NCBI RefSeq assembly: GCF_003268595.1
Contig: NZ_CP029797.1
Location: 1,447,501-1,511,500 of the forward strand
Source of the DNA: Paraliobacillus zengyii
GTDB lineage: Bacteria; Bacillota; Bacilli; Bacillales; Amphibacillaceae
Direction of reading: 5' to 3'
Length of the DNA: 64,000 nt
Position numbers and translations under genes: made by a program. Below the pieces are notes generated by a model. It was not told the DNA's origin, did not search any database, and saw only the letters and a list, made by a program, of their open reading frames with translations. Below are positions 1 through 10,025 of the stretch, in pieces (positions within the stretch are counted from its first letter, which is position 1; each line of letters starts with the position of its first letter).

Positions 1-717
1 GTGCTACGATCGGATCCAATTGAAGATAAAGAGTCATTCGGACTTCTTGATCTGGTAGAGGACTGCGAAACTATCCGTAAACAACTTGGTATCGAAAAGT
101 GGGGTATCATTGGTCATTCTATTGGTGGATATTTGGCAGTACACTATCAATTAAAATATCCTGAGCAGGTGACATATCTTTTGTTTGAATGTCCGACGTT
201 TGATTTGGGAAGTTCTGCGCGATCTCTAATTACAGGAGCAGTTCAGCAATATGAACGATTAGGAAAAGATGGGATGATCAAAGAGTGCCTGATAGCTTCA
301 AAAATAACGGATACCAAAAAGGTATGGGAAAAATGTATAGAGTTTCTTATTGATTTAGGTGAAAATAAAGACAATTTGTATGTCCATGGTGAAGATAAGC
401 ATTTTTTTGATCGACTTGTTGAAAAATCCGATATTCCAGAGGTGAATTGGAAAAGGGCCTTCAATCATCAACAAAAACTCTATCAAGAGGGGAAAATATT
501 TGAATCATTGTTAACGAAACTCGATTCTATTACCTGTCCAATGCTACTGATGAAAGGTAAATATGATTGGGTAACGGGTGATGACCAACTGCTCTCGTTT
601 ACGAACGGAAAGTCCAATCGTAAGGTAGTTATGTTTAATCAAAGTGGCCACTTTCCGAGGGTTGAGGAACCCAAAATGTATGCCAGGACAATAAAAGATT
701 TCATATCGGTTAACTGA
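1..717 (+). CDS. alpha/beta hydrolase (proline iminopeptidase-like), 5' end outside window
   Basis: This is the C-terminal 238 residues of an alpha/beta-fold hydrolase. The nucleophile elbow GHSIGG (residues 38-43, Ser40) and a late histidine (SGHFPRVEEP, His217) are visible; the acid is probably an Asp in KYDWVTGDDQ near residue 190. The region before the elbow resembles the end of the segment that follows the oxyanion strand in proline iminopeptidases, but the expected HG motif is missing. The gene therefore most likely begins upstream of base 1, and the GTG at base 1 is only the first codon in the window. Substrate cannot be told; peptidase, esterase or haloalkane-type roles all fit the fold. 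Confidence 0.8.
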   Translation: MLRSDPIEDKESFGLLDLVEDCETIRKQLGIEKWGIIGHSIGGYLAVHYQLKYPEQVTYLLFECPTFDLGSSARSLITGAVQQYERLGKDGMIKECLIASKITDTKKVWEKCIEFLIDLGENKDNLYVHGEDKHFFDRLVEKSDIPEVNWKRAFNHQQKLYQEGKIFESLLTKLDSITCPMLLMKGKYDWVTGDDQLLSFTNGKSNRKVVMFNQSGHFPRVEEPKMYARTIKDFISVN

Positions 718-763
718 AAAATCATACATATTGACCTGAAACAAACGGTTCCTTTATTATAAC

Positions 764-803
764 AACCTACCACTACTGTTGTTCAACTATAGTGGTAGGT
801 TTG
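764..803 (+). terminator. intrinsic terminator after the hydrolase
   Basis: A perfect 12-bp stem (AACCTACCACTA, 764-775, with TAGTGGTAGGTT, 790-801) ends in a short T run. It lies 50 bases after the hydrolase stop. Confidence 0.7.
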
Positions 804-839
804 TATGAGTAAATAAAACTTTTAATTTAATAATCTAGG

Positions 840-875
840 TTAATGGAACTTCCTAATTTGCGGAAGTTCCATTAA
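840..875 (-). terminator. hairpin downstream of the HAD gene
   Basis: A perfect 14-bp stem (840-853 with 862-875, loop 8) sits 15 bases beyond the stop of the minus-strand HAD gene. The sequence after it on the minus strand is AT-rich but has no clean T run, so it may be a weak terminator or an mRNA-end stabiliser. Confidence 0.5.
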
Positions 876-890
876 GTTTAACAGCGTATT

Positions 891-1679
891 TTATTTAACT
901 AAACCTAATTGCTTTAGTCCGTTAAAAATACCATTATCATCGACACTTGTTGTACGATGTTTTGCGAAAGCGAACAAATCTGTATGCGCGTTTCCCATTG
1001 CAAAACCTTCTTCTACAAATGCAAGCATTTGTTTGTCATTCATCCCGTCCCCAAATGCAATCGTACTATCTTTTTCGAAACCAAGAAGTTCAATAACATG
1101 TTTAATAGCGCGACCTTTGTTTACACTCTCTCGGATTACGTCATAACTATGCATTAGACCTTCAACATTAACCTGCGAGAAAAAGATCGGTTCATCTGTT
1201 TCATATAATCCGGGATCATCTTCATTTAGGTTCATTAGTGTAATTCCTAAAATATTATCCACATATGCCGATGTATATAGTGATGTGTCTTTTAAATCAA
1301 AGTAACTAGAAAAATCTTTAATAACATCTGCTTCCATTGATGTCATCAAACTTTTATTATGTGTATATAAAACCATTTCATGCGGATTCGCTTCACAAAC
1401 ACGAAGGAAGTGTTCGACTGTCTCCTGTTTCATGGGTTTGTTCAATATTTCTTTATCTTGATATATAGCATAAGCACCGTTGTAGCCAATAAAAGAATGT
1501 ACATCTAGTTCTTCAGCAATGTCTATAACTTCATGTAGTGGTCGACCAGTAGCCAAGAAGATCTCTATTCCTTGTTCTTTTACTTGTTTTATTGCATTTT
1601 TTGTCGAATCATCAATCGTGTGATCTGCTTTCAAAATAGTTCCATCAATATCTAAAAATAATATTTTATAATTTGTCAT
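891..1679 (-). CDS. Cof-type HAD-IIB family phosphatase
   Basis: A 262-residue cytosolic haloacid-dehalogenase phosphatase of the Cof/YkrA type. Motif I DIDGT carries the nucleophile Asp10, the basic residue lies in NKGRAIKH, and the metal-binding motif is FGDGMNDKQML. Full length for the family; the ATG follows AAAAGGAG at good spacing. Cof proteins dephosphorylate sugar phosphates, FMN or pyridoxal phosphate, and sequence alone does not give the substrate. It lies divergent to licT. A second Cof enzyme closes the beta-glucoside module at 5720-6577, so one of them may clear accumulated sugar phosphates; that link is inference. Confidence 0.88.
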   Translation of the reverse strand: MTNYKILFLDIDGTILKADHTIDDSTKNAIKQVKEQGIEIFLATGRPLHEVIDIAEELDVHSFIGYNGAYAIYQDKEILNKPMKQETVEHFLRVCEANPHEMVLYTHNKSLMTSMEADVIKDFSSYFDLKDTSLYTSAYVDNILGITLMNLNEDDPGLYETDEPIFFSQVNVEGLMHSYDVIRESVNKGRAIKHVIELLGFEKDSTIAFGDGMNDKQMLAFVEEGFAMGNAHTDLFAFAKHRTTSVDDNGIFNGLKQLGLVK

Positions 1680-1879
1680 GGTAGGCTCCTTTTGTAGTAG
1701 ACGCTATAATGAAAAGTTTATCATAAATTTGTCATATAGAGAATGGAAATACTGTAGTTTACCATCTAAGAAGAAAATGATATAGTAATGGATAGCTTCA
1801 CGTTGATAAGTAATTGATTAACCTTATTTTCGTAGTTCGGATAAAGGACTTTAAAACTTATTTAAAAGGGCGAATGTAG

Positions 1880-2746
1880 ATGAATATAAAAAAAATCTTA
1901 AATAACAATGTTGTTGTAACGGAAAACGAGCAGCAAAAAGAGTTAGTTGTGATGGGGAGAGGCCTAGCTTTTCAAAAAAAGATCGGTGAAGAAATTGAAA
2001 GCGAAAAAATTGAAAAGACCTTTGTTTTAGAAGGAGAAGGTTTTACAGACAAATTAGCAGAACTTTTAAGTGAGATCCCAGAACAGTATTTTGAAATCGC
2101 TTATAAAATAATTAATTTTGCAACGAAACGGTTACCGTATGAATTAGATGATTATATTTATGTTGCCCTTACTGATCATTTGAGTTTTGCAATTAGCCGC
2201 TTTAAACAAGGGGTTAATTTACCGAATGCCCTATTATGGGAAATAAAAAAGTTCTATAAAGAAGAATATCAAATTGCAAGAGATGCACTTGTTATTATTA
2301 AAGAAGAAATAGGAATCGATCTTCCAGAAGACGAAGCAGGTTCTATTGCTTTACACTTAGTTAACAGTCAGCTCTCGGGGGAAAATGTCGAAGCAACCGT
2401 GAAAGTTACAAAGATGGTTAATAGTATTTTAACCATTGTGAAATATCATTATAATATTGAAATAGATGAGACTTCGCTTAACTATGAAAGATTTTTAACA
2501 CACTTAAAATTCTTTGCCTTACGATTCATACGAAATGAGGGTAAGGGACAGGAAAGTATGGATACCTTTTTATTTGAACAGATAAAAACGAAATATAAAA
2601 AGGCATATGATTGTAGTGAAAAAATTGTTGCGTTTGTAGCTAAATCATACGATTGGGATATATCAGATGACGAAAAAATTTACTTGAGTATCCATATTCA
2701 TCGTGTTACCAATAGAGAAGTACAACAGCAACAATCAAACAAATAG
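1880..2746 (+). CDS. licT: LicT/BglG-type transcription antiterminator
   Basis: A 288-residue PRD antiterminator. The first ~58 residues form the RNA-binding CAT domain, with the LicT-like stretch ELVVMGRGLAFQKK. PRD1 (about 65-170, LTDHLSFAI and the DEAGSIALH region) and PRD2 (about 172-280, ending LSIHIHR) hold the histidines phosphorylated by HPr/EII. In the family, the unphosphorylated permease state lets the protein bind an RNA hairpin and prevent termination ahead of the PTS gene. The gene lies 115 bases before bglP, with a long terminator hairpin in between, which fits that role. The precise inducer is probably an aryl- or oligo-beta-glucoside (inference). Confidence 0.93.
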   Translation: MNIKKILNNNVVVTENEQQKELVVMGRGLAFQKKIGEEIESEKIEKTFVLEGEGFTDKLAELLSEIPEQYFEIAYKIINFATKRLPYELDDYIYVALTDHLSFAISRFKQGVNLPNALLWEIKKFYKEEYQIARDALVIIKEEIGIDLPEDEAGSIALHLVNSQLSGENVEATVKVTKMVNSILTIVKYHYNIEIDETSLNYERFLTHLKFFALRFIRNEGKGQESMDTFLFEQIKTKYKKAYDCSEKIVAFVAKSYDWDISDDEKIYLSIHIHRVTNREVQQQQSNK

Positions 2747-2758
2747 ATTGATTAGCTA

Positions 2759-2835
2759 AAACCTAAGACTACATTTCATACAGAAACTGCTCAAGCGTAG
2801 TTGGTTTGTATCGAACTGTTAGTTTAGGTTTTTTT
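2759..2835 (+). terminator. terminator with nested RAT-like hairpin before bglP
   Basis: AAACCTAA (2759-2766) plus a partly matched ACTA extension pairs with TTAGGTTT (2824-2831), followed by seven T. Inside the loop is a second imperfect hairpin (2778-2811) closed by ATACA/TGTAT with asymmetric internal loops, the general shape of a ribonucleic antiterminator. It does not match the LicT/SacY RAT consensus closely, and it is nested rather than overlapping the 5' arm. The position between licT and the PTS gene supports LicT control; the exact protein target is inferred. Confidence 0.6.
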
Positions 2836-2840
2836 ATTAG

Positions 2841-4694
<1,854 letters not shown>

Positions 4695-4732
4695 TTATAT
4701 ACGACTATCACTTTATGTAGGGAGATTTTAAT

Positions 4733-5638
4733 TTGGACGGATTTAATCAGCAATTCATCTATTCCATTTTAATTATTGGTTTAGGTTATTTATTAAAACA
4801 AACAAAAATAATCAAAGAAAGTGATGGAGAAGGACTAGCACGTCTTATATTTAATCTTACATTACCAAGCTTAATTGTAGTAACATTTTCAGATATTGTG
4901 ATTGAGCCATCTTTATTTTTCTTAGTAATAGCGGCAATTATTGCAGGTTTTTTCTTCGTATCCATCGGTTTATTTGTTTTTAGAAATGAACAGAACAGTA
5001 CAAGAGGCATGTTACTTATGATGATACCAGGATATAATGTAGGCTTATTCGCTTATCCTTTGGTAGAAGGGCTTTGGGGTGCGGAAGGGATTAAATATTT
5101 TGGAATGTTTGATGTAGGGAATGCTTTTATTGTATTTGGATTAAGTTATTTAATGGGTAGTTTTTATGCAAGTGAGGAAACCAAGATCACAACGAAAGAA
5201 ATTACACTTAAGTTAGTAAAATCAATTCCATTGATGACATATATGATTGTATTTCTATTAAATATTATACATATTCCATTGCCAAATGTATTAATTGATA
5301 CAGCTTCTATTATTTCTGGTGCGAATATGCCATTATCTTTATTATTATTAGGTATTTATTTGAATTTTACTTTTGATAAAAAATATTTGTATTTAGTTGG
5401 GAAGTTCCTTGTAGCTCGATTTGGAGTTGGTCTGCTTATTGGAATTGCACTCTTTGTTTGGTTGCCAGTTGATTTAATGTTTCGCTATACACTCTTGATT
5501 GCTTTAATCTTACCGACTTCAATGTCCTTATTGCCTTATGCAGTTGAATTTGGTTATGATAAAAAGTTTGTTGGGACTGTATCAAATATCACCATGTTAC
5601 TTAGTTTCTTTTTAATTTGGTTAATTATTAATATATGA
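4733..5638 (+). CDS. AEC family transporter (auxin efflux carrier / malate permease type)
   Basis: A 301-residue integral membrane protein of the AEC family, with about ten hydrophobic helices and the family's NLTLPSLIVVTF segment near residue 42 and an SGANMPLSLLLLG segment near 191. It starts with TTG 4733 behind GGAGAT at good spacing; no better ATG is nearby. AEC carriers export or import small organic acids or similar anions. It stands 38 bases after bglP with no terminator between, so co-transcription with the beta-glucoside permease is likely. The biological link, perhaps export of a fermentation acid or aglycone, is open. Confidence 0.85.
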   Translation: MDGFNQQFIYSILIIGLGYLLKQTKIIKESDGEGLARLIFNLTLPSLIVVTFSDIVIEPSLFFLVIAAIIAGFFFVSIGLFVFRNEQNSTRGMLLMMIPGYNVGLFAYPLVEGLWGAEGIKYFGMFDVGNAFIVFGLSYLMGSFYASEETKITTKEITLKLVKSIPLMTYMIVFLLNIIHIPLPNVLIDTASIISGANMPLSLLLLGIYLNFTFDKKYLYLVGKFLVARFGVGLLIGIALFVWLPVDLMFRYTLLIALILPTSMSLLPYAVEFGYDKKFVGTVSNITMLLSFFLIWLIINI

Positions 5639-5680
5639 GAGACTTCATTCATTTCGTTTATGTGATCTACATTAAAATAA

Positions 5681-5716
5681 AAAGTCCACTATTCCTAATT
5701 AAGAATAGTGGACTTT
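5681..5716. terminator. bidirectional terminator
   Basis: A perfect 14-bp stem (5681-5694 with 5703-5716, loop 8) flanked by A-rich sequence on the left and T-rich on the right. It separates the AEC gene from the convergent HAD gene. Confidence 0.85.
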
Positions 5717-5719
5717 GTT

Positions 5720-6577
5720 TTATTTATTTATGAATACTTCAATTGCTTTAGCAACACCGTGTTCATTGTTACTTACTGTCGTGAAATTACATGCTTGTTT
5801 AATGGCCTTTTCAGCGTTACCCATTGCGACACTATGCCCAACAATCTTTAACATGGATAAATCGTTAAAATTATCACCAATTGCCATTGTGTCTTCTAAA
5901 GCGATGCCATTTTCAGCTGCAAAAAGTGATAAAGCAATCCCCTTTTGTGCATCTGGATGATTAAATTCTGCATTGTCAAAACCAGAAGATGTAATGATGA
6001 CGTTATCCTTGACTGAAAACTGTTTTTTTACTTTTTCCAATGTATCTACTTCTAGAGAAAAGGCAAGTGCTTTATAGACTTCAATGTCTTTATCTGCAAG
6101 AAGTCCGTTGAAATCATCTGTTATTTTAAACTCTTCTTCTTGAAAACGCAATGCTGCTCGCTCTTCCACTTCTTCACGCGAAACTTCTGGGTGAGAAGAG
6201 AGCATGATATTCAAAAGGACTTCCATGAATTTTGCGCGGTCAGGAGAATAGATACCTTGATTGGTATATAATTCAAAATAGGCTTCACTTTCCTGACATT
6301 GCTGTATAATTTTTTTGCTGATTAATTTAGAAAGTGGGATATTACGTAACCTTTCCCCTTTTTCTGTAAAAACATTTGCACCATTTAAACAAATAATAGG
6401 ACAAGTTATCCCAACTGCTTGTAATGGCTTATTTGCAGCGGAATAGGACCGGCCAGTTGCAACAACTACTTTTATTCCCGCTTGAATTGCTTTCTTTAAT
6501 GCTGTTTCATTTTCTTTGCTAATTTCCCCATTTTCATTCAATAATGTGCCATCTAAATCTGTCGCAATAAGTTTCAT
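5720..6577 (-). CDS. Cof-type HAD-IIB family phosphatase
   Basis: A 285-residue HAD hydrolase. Motif I is TDLDGTLL with nucleophile Asp8; motif II is ATGRSYS; the metal-binding motif is IGDNFNDLSML near residue 238. The cap region is of the C2B type, longer than in its neighbour at 891-1679, so the two are distant paralogues and not a recent duplication. It likely dephosphorylates sugar phosphates or cofactors in the cytosol. It converges on the beta-glucoside module across a shared terminator and is transcribed alone. Confidence 0.88.
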   Translation of the reverse strand: MKLIATDLDGTLLNENGEISKENETALKKAIQAGIKVVVATGRSYSAANKPLQAVGITCPIICLNGANVFTEKGERLRNIPLSKLISKKIIQQCQESEAYFELYTNQGIYSPDRAKFMEVLLNIMLSSHPEVSREEVEERAALRFQEEEFKITDDFNGLLADKDIEVYKALAFSLEVDTLEKVKKQFSVKDNVIITSSGFDNAEFNHPDAQKGIALSLFAAENGIALEDTMAIGDNFNDLSMLKIVGHSVAMGNAEKAIKQACNFTTVSNNEHGVAKAIEVFINK

Positions 6578-6643
6578 TTCATTACTCCCTTTGTATGTAG
6601 GATGTTAGTAAACATCACAATCTCTCTAACATTAGAATACACA

Positions 6644-6681
6644 AGAAGTAGGTCACATGCAACGACTGCGAACCTACTTCT
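6644..6681 (-). terminator. possible terminator hairpin
   Basis: A 10-bp stem (AGAAGTAGGT, 6644-6653, with its complement 6672-6681) has an 18-base loop. It lies just past the stop of the 40-aa minus-strand gene. The following minus-strand sequence is only mildly T-rich, so this call is tentative. Confidence 0.4.
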
Positions 6682-6692
6682 ACAATTCTTAA

Positions 6693-6815
6693 CTATTCTT
6701 TACATAGTATATTTTTAACCCATCTATCTTTTTTGTCTCTAAATTCACTTAGCTTAATTTTACTTACTTTCCTATTATTTTGCATTTGTACAATCAGTTC
6801 TCTTTTATTCTTCAT
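6693..6815 (-). CDS. small basic protein, 40 aa, translationally coupled
   Basis: This short gene has a near-perfect ribosome binding site, AAGGAGGTGA, six bases before its ATG. Its start lies inside the last codons of the upstream 167-aa gene (11-base overlap in another frame), a layout that suggests translational coupling. The product is rich in Lys and Arg (MKNKRELIVQ at the start, ending VKNILCKE) with no membrane segment or obvious domain. It has some feel of the small Fur-regulated basic proteins, but the resemblance is too weak to name it. Function unknown. Confidence 0.6.
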   Translation of the reverse strand: MKNKRELIVQMQNNRKVSKIKLSEFRDKKDRWVKNILCKE

Positions 6816-7308
6816 CGGATTTCACCTCCTTATCTAATAAGGAAGTCATCATATCGGTCATGGACTTTAATTTTTCTTCATCTTGAAGCATATCTTGCAT
6901 CATTGACATTGCTTCTTTAGATAAATCTGGATCTTTTAATACTTTGTTCATTAGTTCCGGTGTATCTCCATTTTCCATTAGTTTTTTCATCAACTTACTT
7001 AGATTTGTATCAGTCATTTTTTTCATTACTCCTTTCGTTGTATCATGCATAAAGAATGCTTTTATTTTTTGGGAAAGTTGAGCTAACCGAGCACTATTTT
7101 CAGGTTGTCTAAAAATAGTAATAAGACTTTCTAATTTATCAATCGATTCTGTATGAAGATTTTTTTGCTTCCAATCTAGTCTGATTTGTTCCAGAATGGT
7201 TTGGTCTTCTACTGATTGATTAATCGTTGAATTTTTAAATCTTTTCGCTTTTACTTCTCGAAAACGACCTTGAGCCGTTCGCTCGAAATATAGTATATTA
7301 TCTTTCAA
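6805..7308 (-). CDS. hypothetical protein, Met-rich C-terminal half
   Basis: A 167-residue soluble, mostly helical protein that I do not recognise. The N-terminal half is basic (RTAQGRFREVKAKRFKNS). From about residue 95 it becomes very rich in Met, Lys and acidic residues, with repeated short helices of the kind MKKLMENG, ELMNKVLK and MSMMQDML, resembling a run of amphipathic helices. Such Met-rich helices can bind hydrophobic helices, as in SRP, but that is only an analogy. It ends DKEVKSDEE. It is followed by the overlapping 40-aa gene, with which it presumably forms an operon. Confidence 0.65.
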   Translation of the reverse strand: MKDNILYFERTAQGRFREVKAKRFKNSTINQSVEDQTILEQIRLDWKQKNLHTESIDKLESLITIFRQPENSARLAQLSQKIKAFFMHDTTKGVMKKMTDTNLSKLMKKLMENGDTPELMNKVLKDPDLSKEAMSMMQDMLQDEEKLKSMTDMMTSLLDKEVKSDEE

Positions 7309-7494
7309 ATTTTACACCTACCTTTATTTTTTATAGTACATAGATACGCAAATAGAAATGTTTCGACCGTGTTTTTGTCTTATATAAAGGTTAAAATAGC
7401 GTGTATACCTACACCTATTTATAAAATATAGGGAAGGTAATCCTATTAAAATAACCATTTTTAAAAAAATTGATAATTGTCCATTCATTTTTCT

Positions 7495-7551
7495 CTATCA
7501 ATCATAGATTAACAGTGTGAGGCCTCCACAAGTTTAATAAATGATTGATAG
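7495..7551 (+). promoter_or_regulatory. structured leader before the 32-aa peptide gene
   Basis: A perfect 11-bp inverted repeat, CTATCAATCAT (7495-7505) and ATGATTGATAG (7541-7551), encloses the 8-bp palindrome GAGGCCTC. The right arm abuts the Shine-Dalgarno sequence GGAGGG of the downstream micro-gene. Folding in RNA would place the ribosome site directly at the foot of a stem, so a translational switch or protein operator is possible. Confidence 0.5.
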
Positions 7552-7562
7552 GAGGGAATAGA

Positions 7563-7661
7563 ATGGCTATTATAGCTGCTTTGGTATTGTTGTTCTTTTG
7601 GTTCTTTATTTTCACACCAATTATTTTGTTAGTTGCGGTATTGGCCGCTTTAGGTATCTAG
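7563..7661 (+). CDS. hydrophobic micro-peptide, 32 aa
   Basis: ATG 7563 follows GATAGGAGGG at good spacing and opens a 32-codon frame ending in TAG, followed at once by a strong terminator. The product (start MAIIAALVLL, end VLAALGI) has no charged residue at all and would form one or two membrane-spanning segments broken by a central TPI. It resembles in size single-helix membrane peptides such as type I toxins or oxidase subunits, but no family is recognised. The dedicated ribosome site, leader dyad and terminator make a real gene likely. Confidence 0.62.
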   Translation: MAIIAALVLLFFWFFIFTPIILLVAVLAALGI

Positions 7662-7666
7662 TAATG

Positions 7667-7695
7667 AAGCGCTAGTTTAACTACTAGCGCTTTTT
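7667..7695 (+). terminator. terminator of the 32-aa peptide gene
   Basis: A perfect 10-bp GC-containing stem (AAGCGCTAGT 7667-7676 with ACTAGCGCTT 7683-7692) is followed by a T run. Confidence 0.85.
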
Positions 7696-7836
7696 ACCTT
7701 ATAAGGACAAGTGACGTTTTAAAAAAGCATTTTTGAAAAATAGTACGTATATATTTCCTAATATATCTAGAAATCTAATGATAATTAAGGTATGATAAAA
7801 AAGAAGATAGACATGCAACCAAGGGGAGGAATATTG

Positions 7837-9276
7837 TTGAAGCAAAATAAATGGAAACTAGAATTAATAGGAATAGCTATAGTAGGTAGTCTTTTTTTAA
7901 CGGGTTGTAATGAAAACGCTAACAAAGATATGGAAGCAACAGATCTGGATGCACCTAATTATCAAAATGTAACGGTACATGACCCATCCGTTATCAAAGA
8001 TGATGATACTTTTTATGTGTTTGGATCACATTTAATGTCCGCTAAATCAGATGATTTAATAGAGTGGGACCAAGTGTCTAATGGCGTACATGAAGGTAAT
8101 GTACTAATACCAAATGCAGCTGAGGAAATGGAAGAAGCGCTAACTTGGGCTGAGACCGATACCTTTTGGGCTGCAGATGTCATTCAATTAGAAGATGGGA
8201 AATATTATATGTATTACAATGCCTGTAGAGGTGATTCACCTTTATCAGCAATGGGAATTGCCACATCTGATTCTATTGAAGGACCATATGAGGACCAAGG
8301 CATTATTTTGAAATCTGGTATGACCGAAGAGCTTAGTGAAGATGGTGATACTTATGATGGAACACAAGATCCAAATGTTGTTGATCCAGACGTATTTTAC
8401 GATAAAGATGGTAAGCTTTGGATGGTCTATGGATCCTATTCAGGAGGGATTTTCATCTTGGAACTGGATGCAGCTACTGGAGAACCATTACCTGATCAAG
8501 GATATGGCAAAAAACTATTAGGTGGAAATCATAGTAGAATAGAAGCGCCATTTATGCAATACAACGCTGATACCGGCTATTACTACTTATTTCTATCTTA
8601 TGGTGGCTTAGATGCCGTTGGTGGATATAATATGCGTGTCGCTCGTTCTGAAAACCCTGATGGTCCGTTTGTTGATGCAGAAGGAAAAGATATGATTGAA
8701 GCGAAAGGAGCAGCTGGAAGTTTCTTTGATGATGAAGCAGTTGCACCATATGGCGCTAAAATAATGGGTAACTTCACATTTTCTGAAGGAGATGGTTATG
8801 TATCTCCTGGTCATAACTCTACTTATTATGAAGAAGAAACAGATGAGTATTTCATTTATTTCCATACACGCTTTCCAGATCGTGGTGAAGAACATGAATT
8901 GCGTGTACACCAAATGTTCTTTAATGAAGACGGTTGGCCAGTTGTTGCTCCTCACCGCTATGGTGGCGAAGAAATAGAGACATATAGTGAGGATAAAGTA
9001 ACGGGTAGTTATGAATATATTAATCATGGAAAAGATATATCCGAGTTCGCTAAATTATCAGAAGCAATAGAGTTAGAAGCAAATGGTGAGATTAGCGGTT
9101 CAGTTACAGGTGAATGGGAATTAGAAGGTAATCAGATAACGATTGTTATCGATGGCACAAGTTATGATGGTGTATTCCTTTCGCAGTGGAACCCATTTTC
9201 ATCTGAACAAGTTATGACATTCTCGGCAATGTCTGATAACGGTGTTACAATCTGGGGTAGTCAAGCAATAGAATAA
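7837..9276 (+). CDS. GH43 arabinan endo-1,5-alpha-L-arabinosidase, lipoprotein
   Basis: A 479-residue surface lipoprotein: signal peptide with lipobox LTGC (Cys24), then a five-bladed GH43 domain and a small C-terminal beta domain from about residue 385. Catalytic acids expected for GH43 are the Asp in VTVHDPSV near residue 49, the Asp in VDPDVFYD and the Glu in SRIEAPF. It resembles the Abn2-type arabinanases of Bacillus that cut alpha-1,5-arabinan. I start at TTG 7837, seven bases after GGGGAGG; an ATG 45 bases upstream lacks a ribosome site and would shift the signal peptide. It is monocistronic, with no arabinose genes nearby. Confidence 0.85.
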   Translation: MKQNKWKLELIGIAIVGSLFLTGCNENANKDMEATDLDAPNYQNVTVHDPSVIKDDDTFYVFGSHLMSAKSDDLIEWDQVSNGVHEGNVLIPNAAEEMEEALTWAETDTFWAADVIQLEDGKYYMYYNACRGDSPLSAMGIATSDSIEGPYEDQGIILKSGMTEELSEDGDTYDGTQDPNVVDPDVFYDKDGKLWMVYGSYSGGIFILELDAATGEPLPDQGYGKKLLGGNHSRIEAPFMQYNADTGYYYLFLSYGGLDAVGGYNMRVARSENPDGPFVDAEGKDMIEAKGAAGSFFDDEAVAPYGAKIMGNFTFSEGDGYVSPGHNSTYYEEETDEYFIYFHTRFPDRGEEHELRVHQMFFNEDGWPVVAPHRYGGEEIETYSEDKVTGSYEYINHGKDISEFAKLSEAIELEANGEISGSVTGEWELEGNQITIVIDGTSYDGVFLSQWNPFSSEQVMTFSAMSDNGVTIWGSQAIE

Positions 9277-9283
9277 GTGAAAG

Positions 9284-9319
9284 AAAAGTGGTCTAGCGAA
9301 AAAGCTAGATCACTTTTTT
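9284..9319 (+). terminator. terminator of the GH43 gene
   Basis: A 14-bp stem with one G-T pair (9284-9297 with 9304-9317, loop 6) runs into seven T. Confidence 0.88.
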
Positions 9320-9435
9320 ACAATTATTTTAATAACTTTAAAGAATAATTGTAATTTTATGTTAAAATAAATGAGGAGTTTTGGACGATATTAGTATGTA
9401 AGTCTATTTAGTTTACTAAAGAAAGCGGGAATAGT

Positions 9436-9918
9436 ATGAAATATATTGTACAATATCTGCTAGCATTAGTGGTAATTGTCTTTTCAACAGTGTTTACGTG
9501 GTATGAAGGAAGTGAAATAAGAAATAATACTTGGGAACGGAAGTATTCCGCTTTTTTTTCAAAGCTGTTTACTAATGAGCTTACAACAGGTGCTGATATA
9601 TCACAATTAGATCATTTCATATATGCAGCTAAATTCAAACCACTATTTCCAACATTGCTAATAGTAAGCCTATCGTATGTTTTAATGCTAAGTGGCTATT
9701 TGTTATCAAAACAAAACAAGAGAAATCTGATTATAATTCAGTGTTCATTTGGAATCTTATATTTATTATTAGGACTAACAATATCTGACTCACCAACTTT
9801 AGGAGGAAAATACTTAACTACCGTCTTTATAATACTTTGCATTGCAAATTTTATAGTTGCAATAATGGTTTTTTTGAAATTAAAAAAGGATAGAAAGATA
9901 ATATATTCATCGATCTGA
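9436..9918 (+). CDS. DUF4306 family membrane protein (YjdJ-like)
   Basis: A 160-residue membrane protein with four hydrophobic helices: residues 4-22, 68-90, 97-113 and 125-147. The segment TWYEGSEI after the first helix and FIYAAKFKPLFP before the second match what I recall of the DUF4306 family, which includes B. subtilis YjdJ. Function is unknown. The ATG follows a weak GCGGG. An inverted repeat TACAATTATT/AATAATTGTA (9319-9328, 9344-9353) lies 80 bases upstream and could bind a regulator. Confidence 0.72.
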   Translation: MKYIVQYLLALVVIVFSTVFTWYEGSEIRNNTWERKYSAFFSKLFTNELTTGADISQLDHFIYAAKFKPLFPTLLIVSLSYVLMLSGYLLSKQNKRNLIIIQCSFGILYLLLGLTISDSPTLGGKYLTTVFIILCIANFIVAIMVFLKLKKDRKIIYSSI

Positions 9919-10025
9919 TTGTTGGAATTTCTTTGTAAACAGTTACTTAGTTTGATAAGTTTAAAAGAATGGTATATGATAAACAAGAAACGAACAAACG
10001 TTCTTTTTTAAGGGAGGAAAAAAGG

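Noticed and set aside
69..717. Complete hydrolase gene starting inside the window
   Set aside because: The oxyanion strand expected about 60-80 residues before the Ser elbow is missing, so the gene must begin upstream of base 1.
8608..9027. 139-aa open frame on the minus strand
   Set aside because: It lies wholly inside the GH43 gene, has no ribosome site and no sensible composition; it is a shadow of the coding frame.
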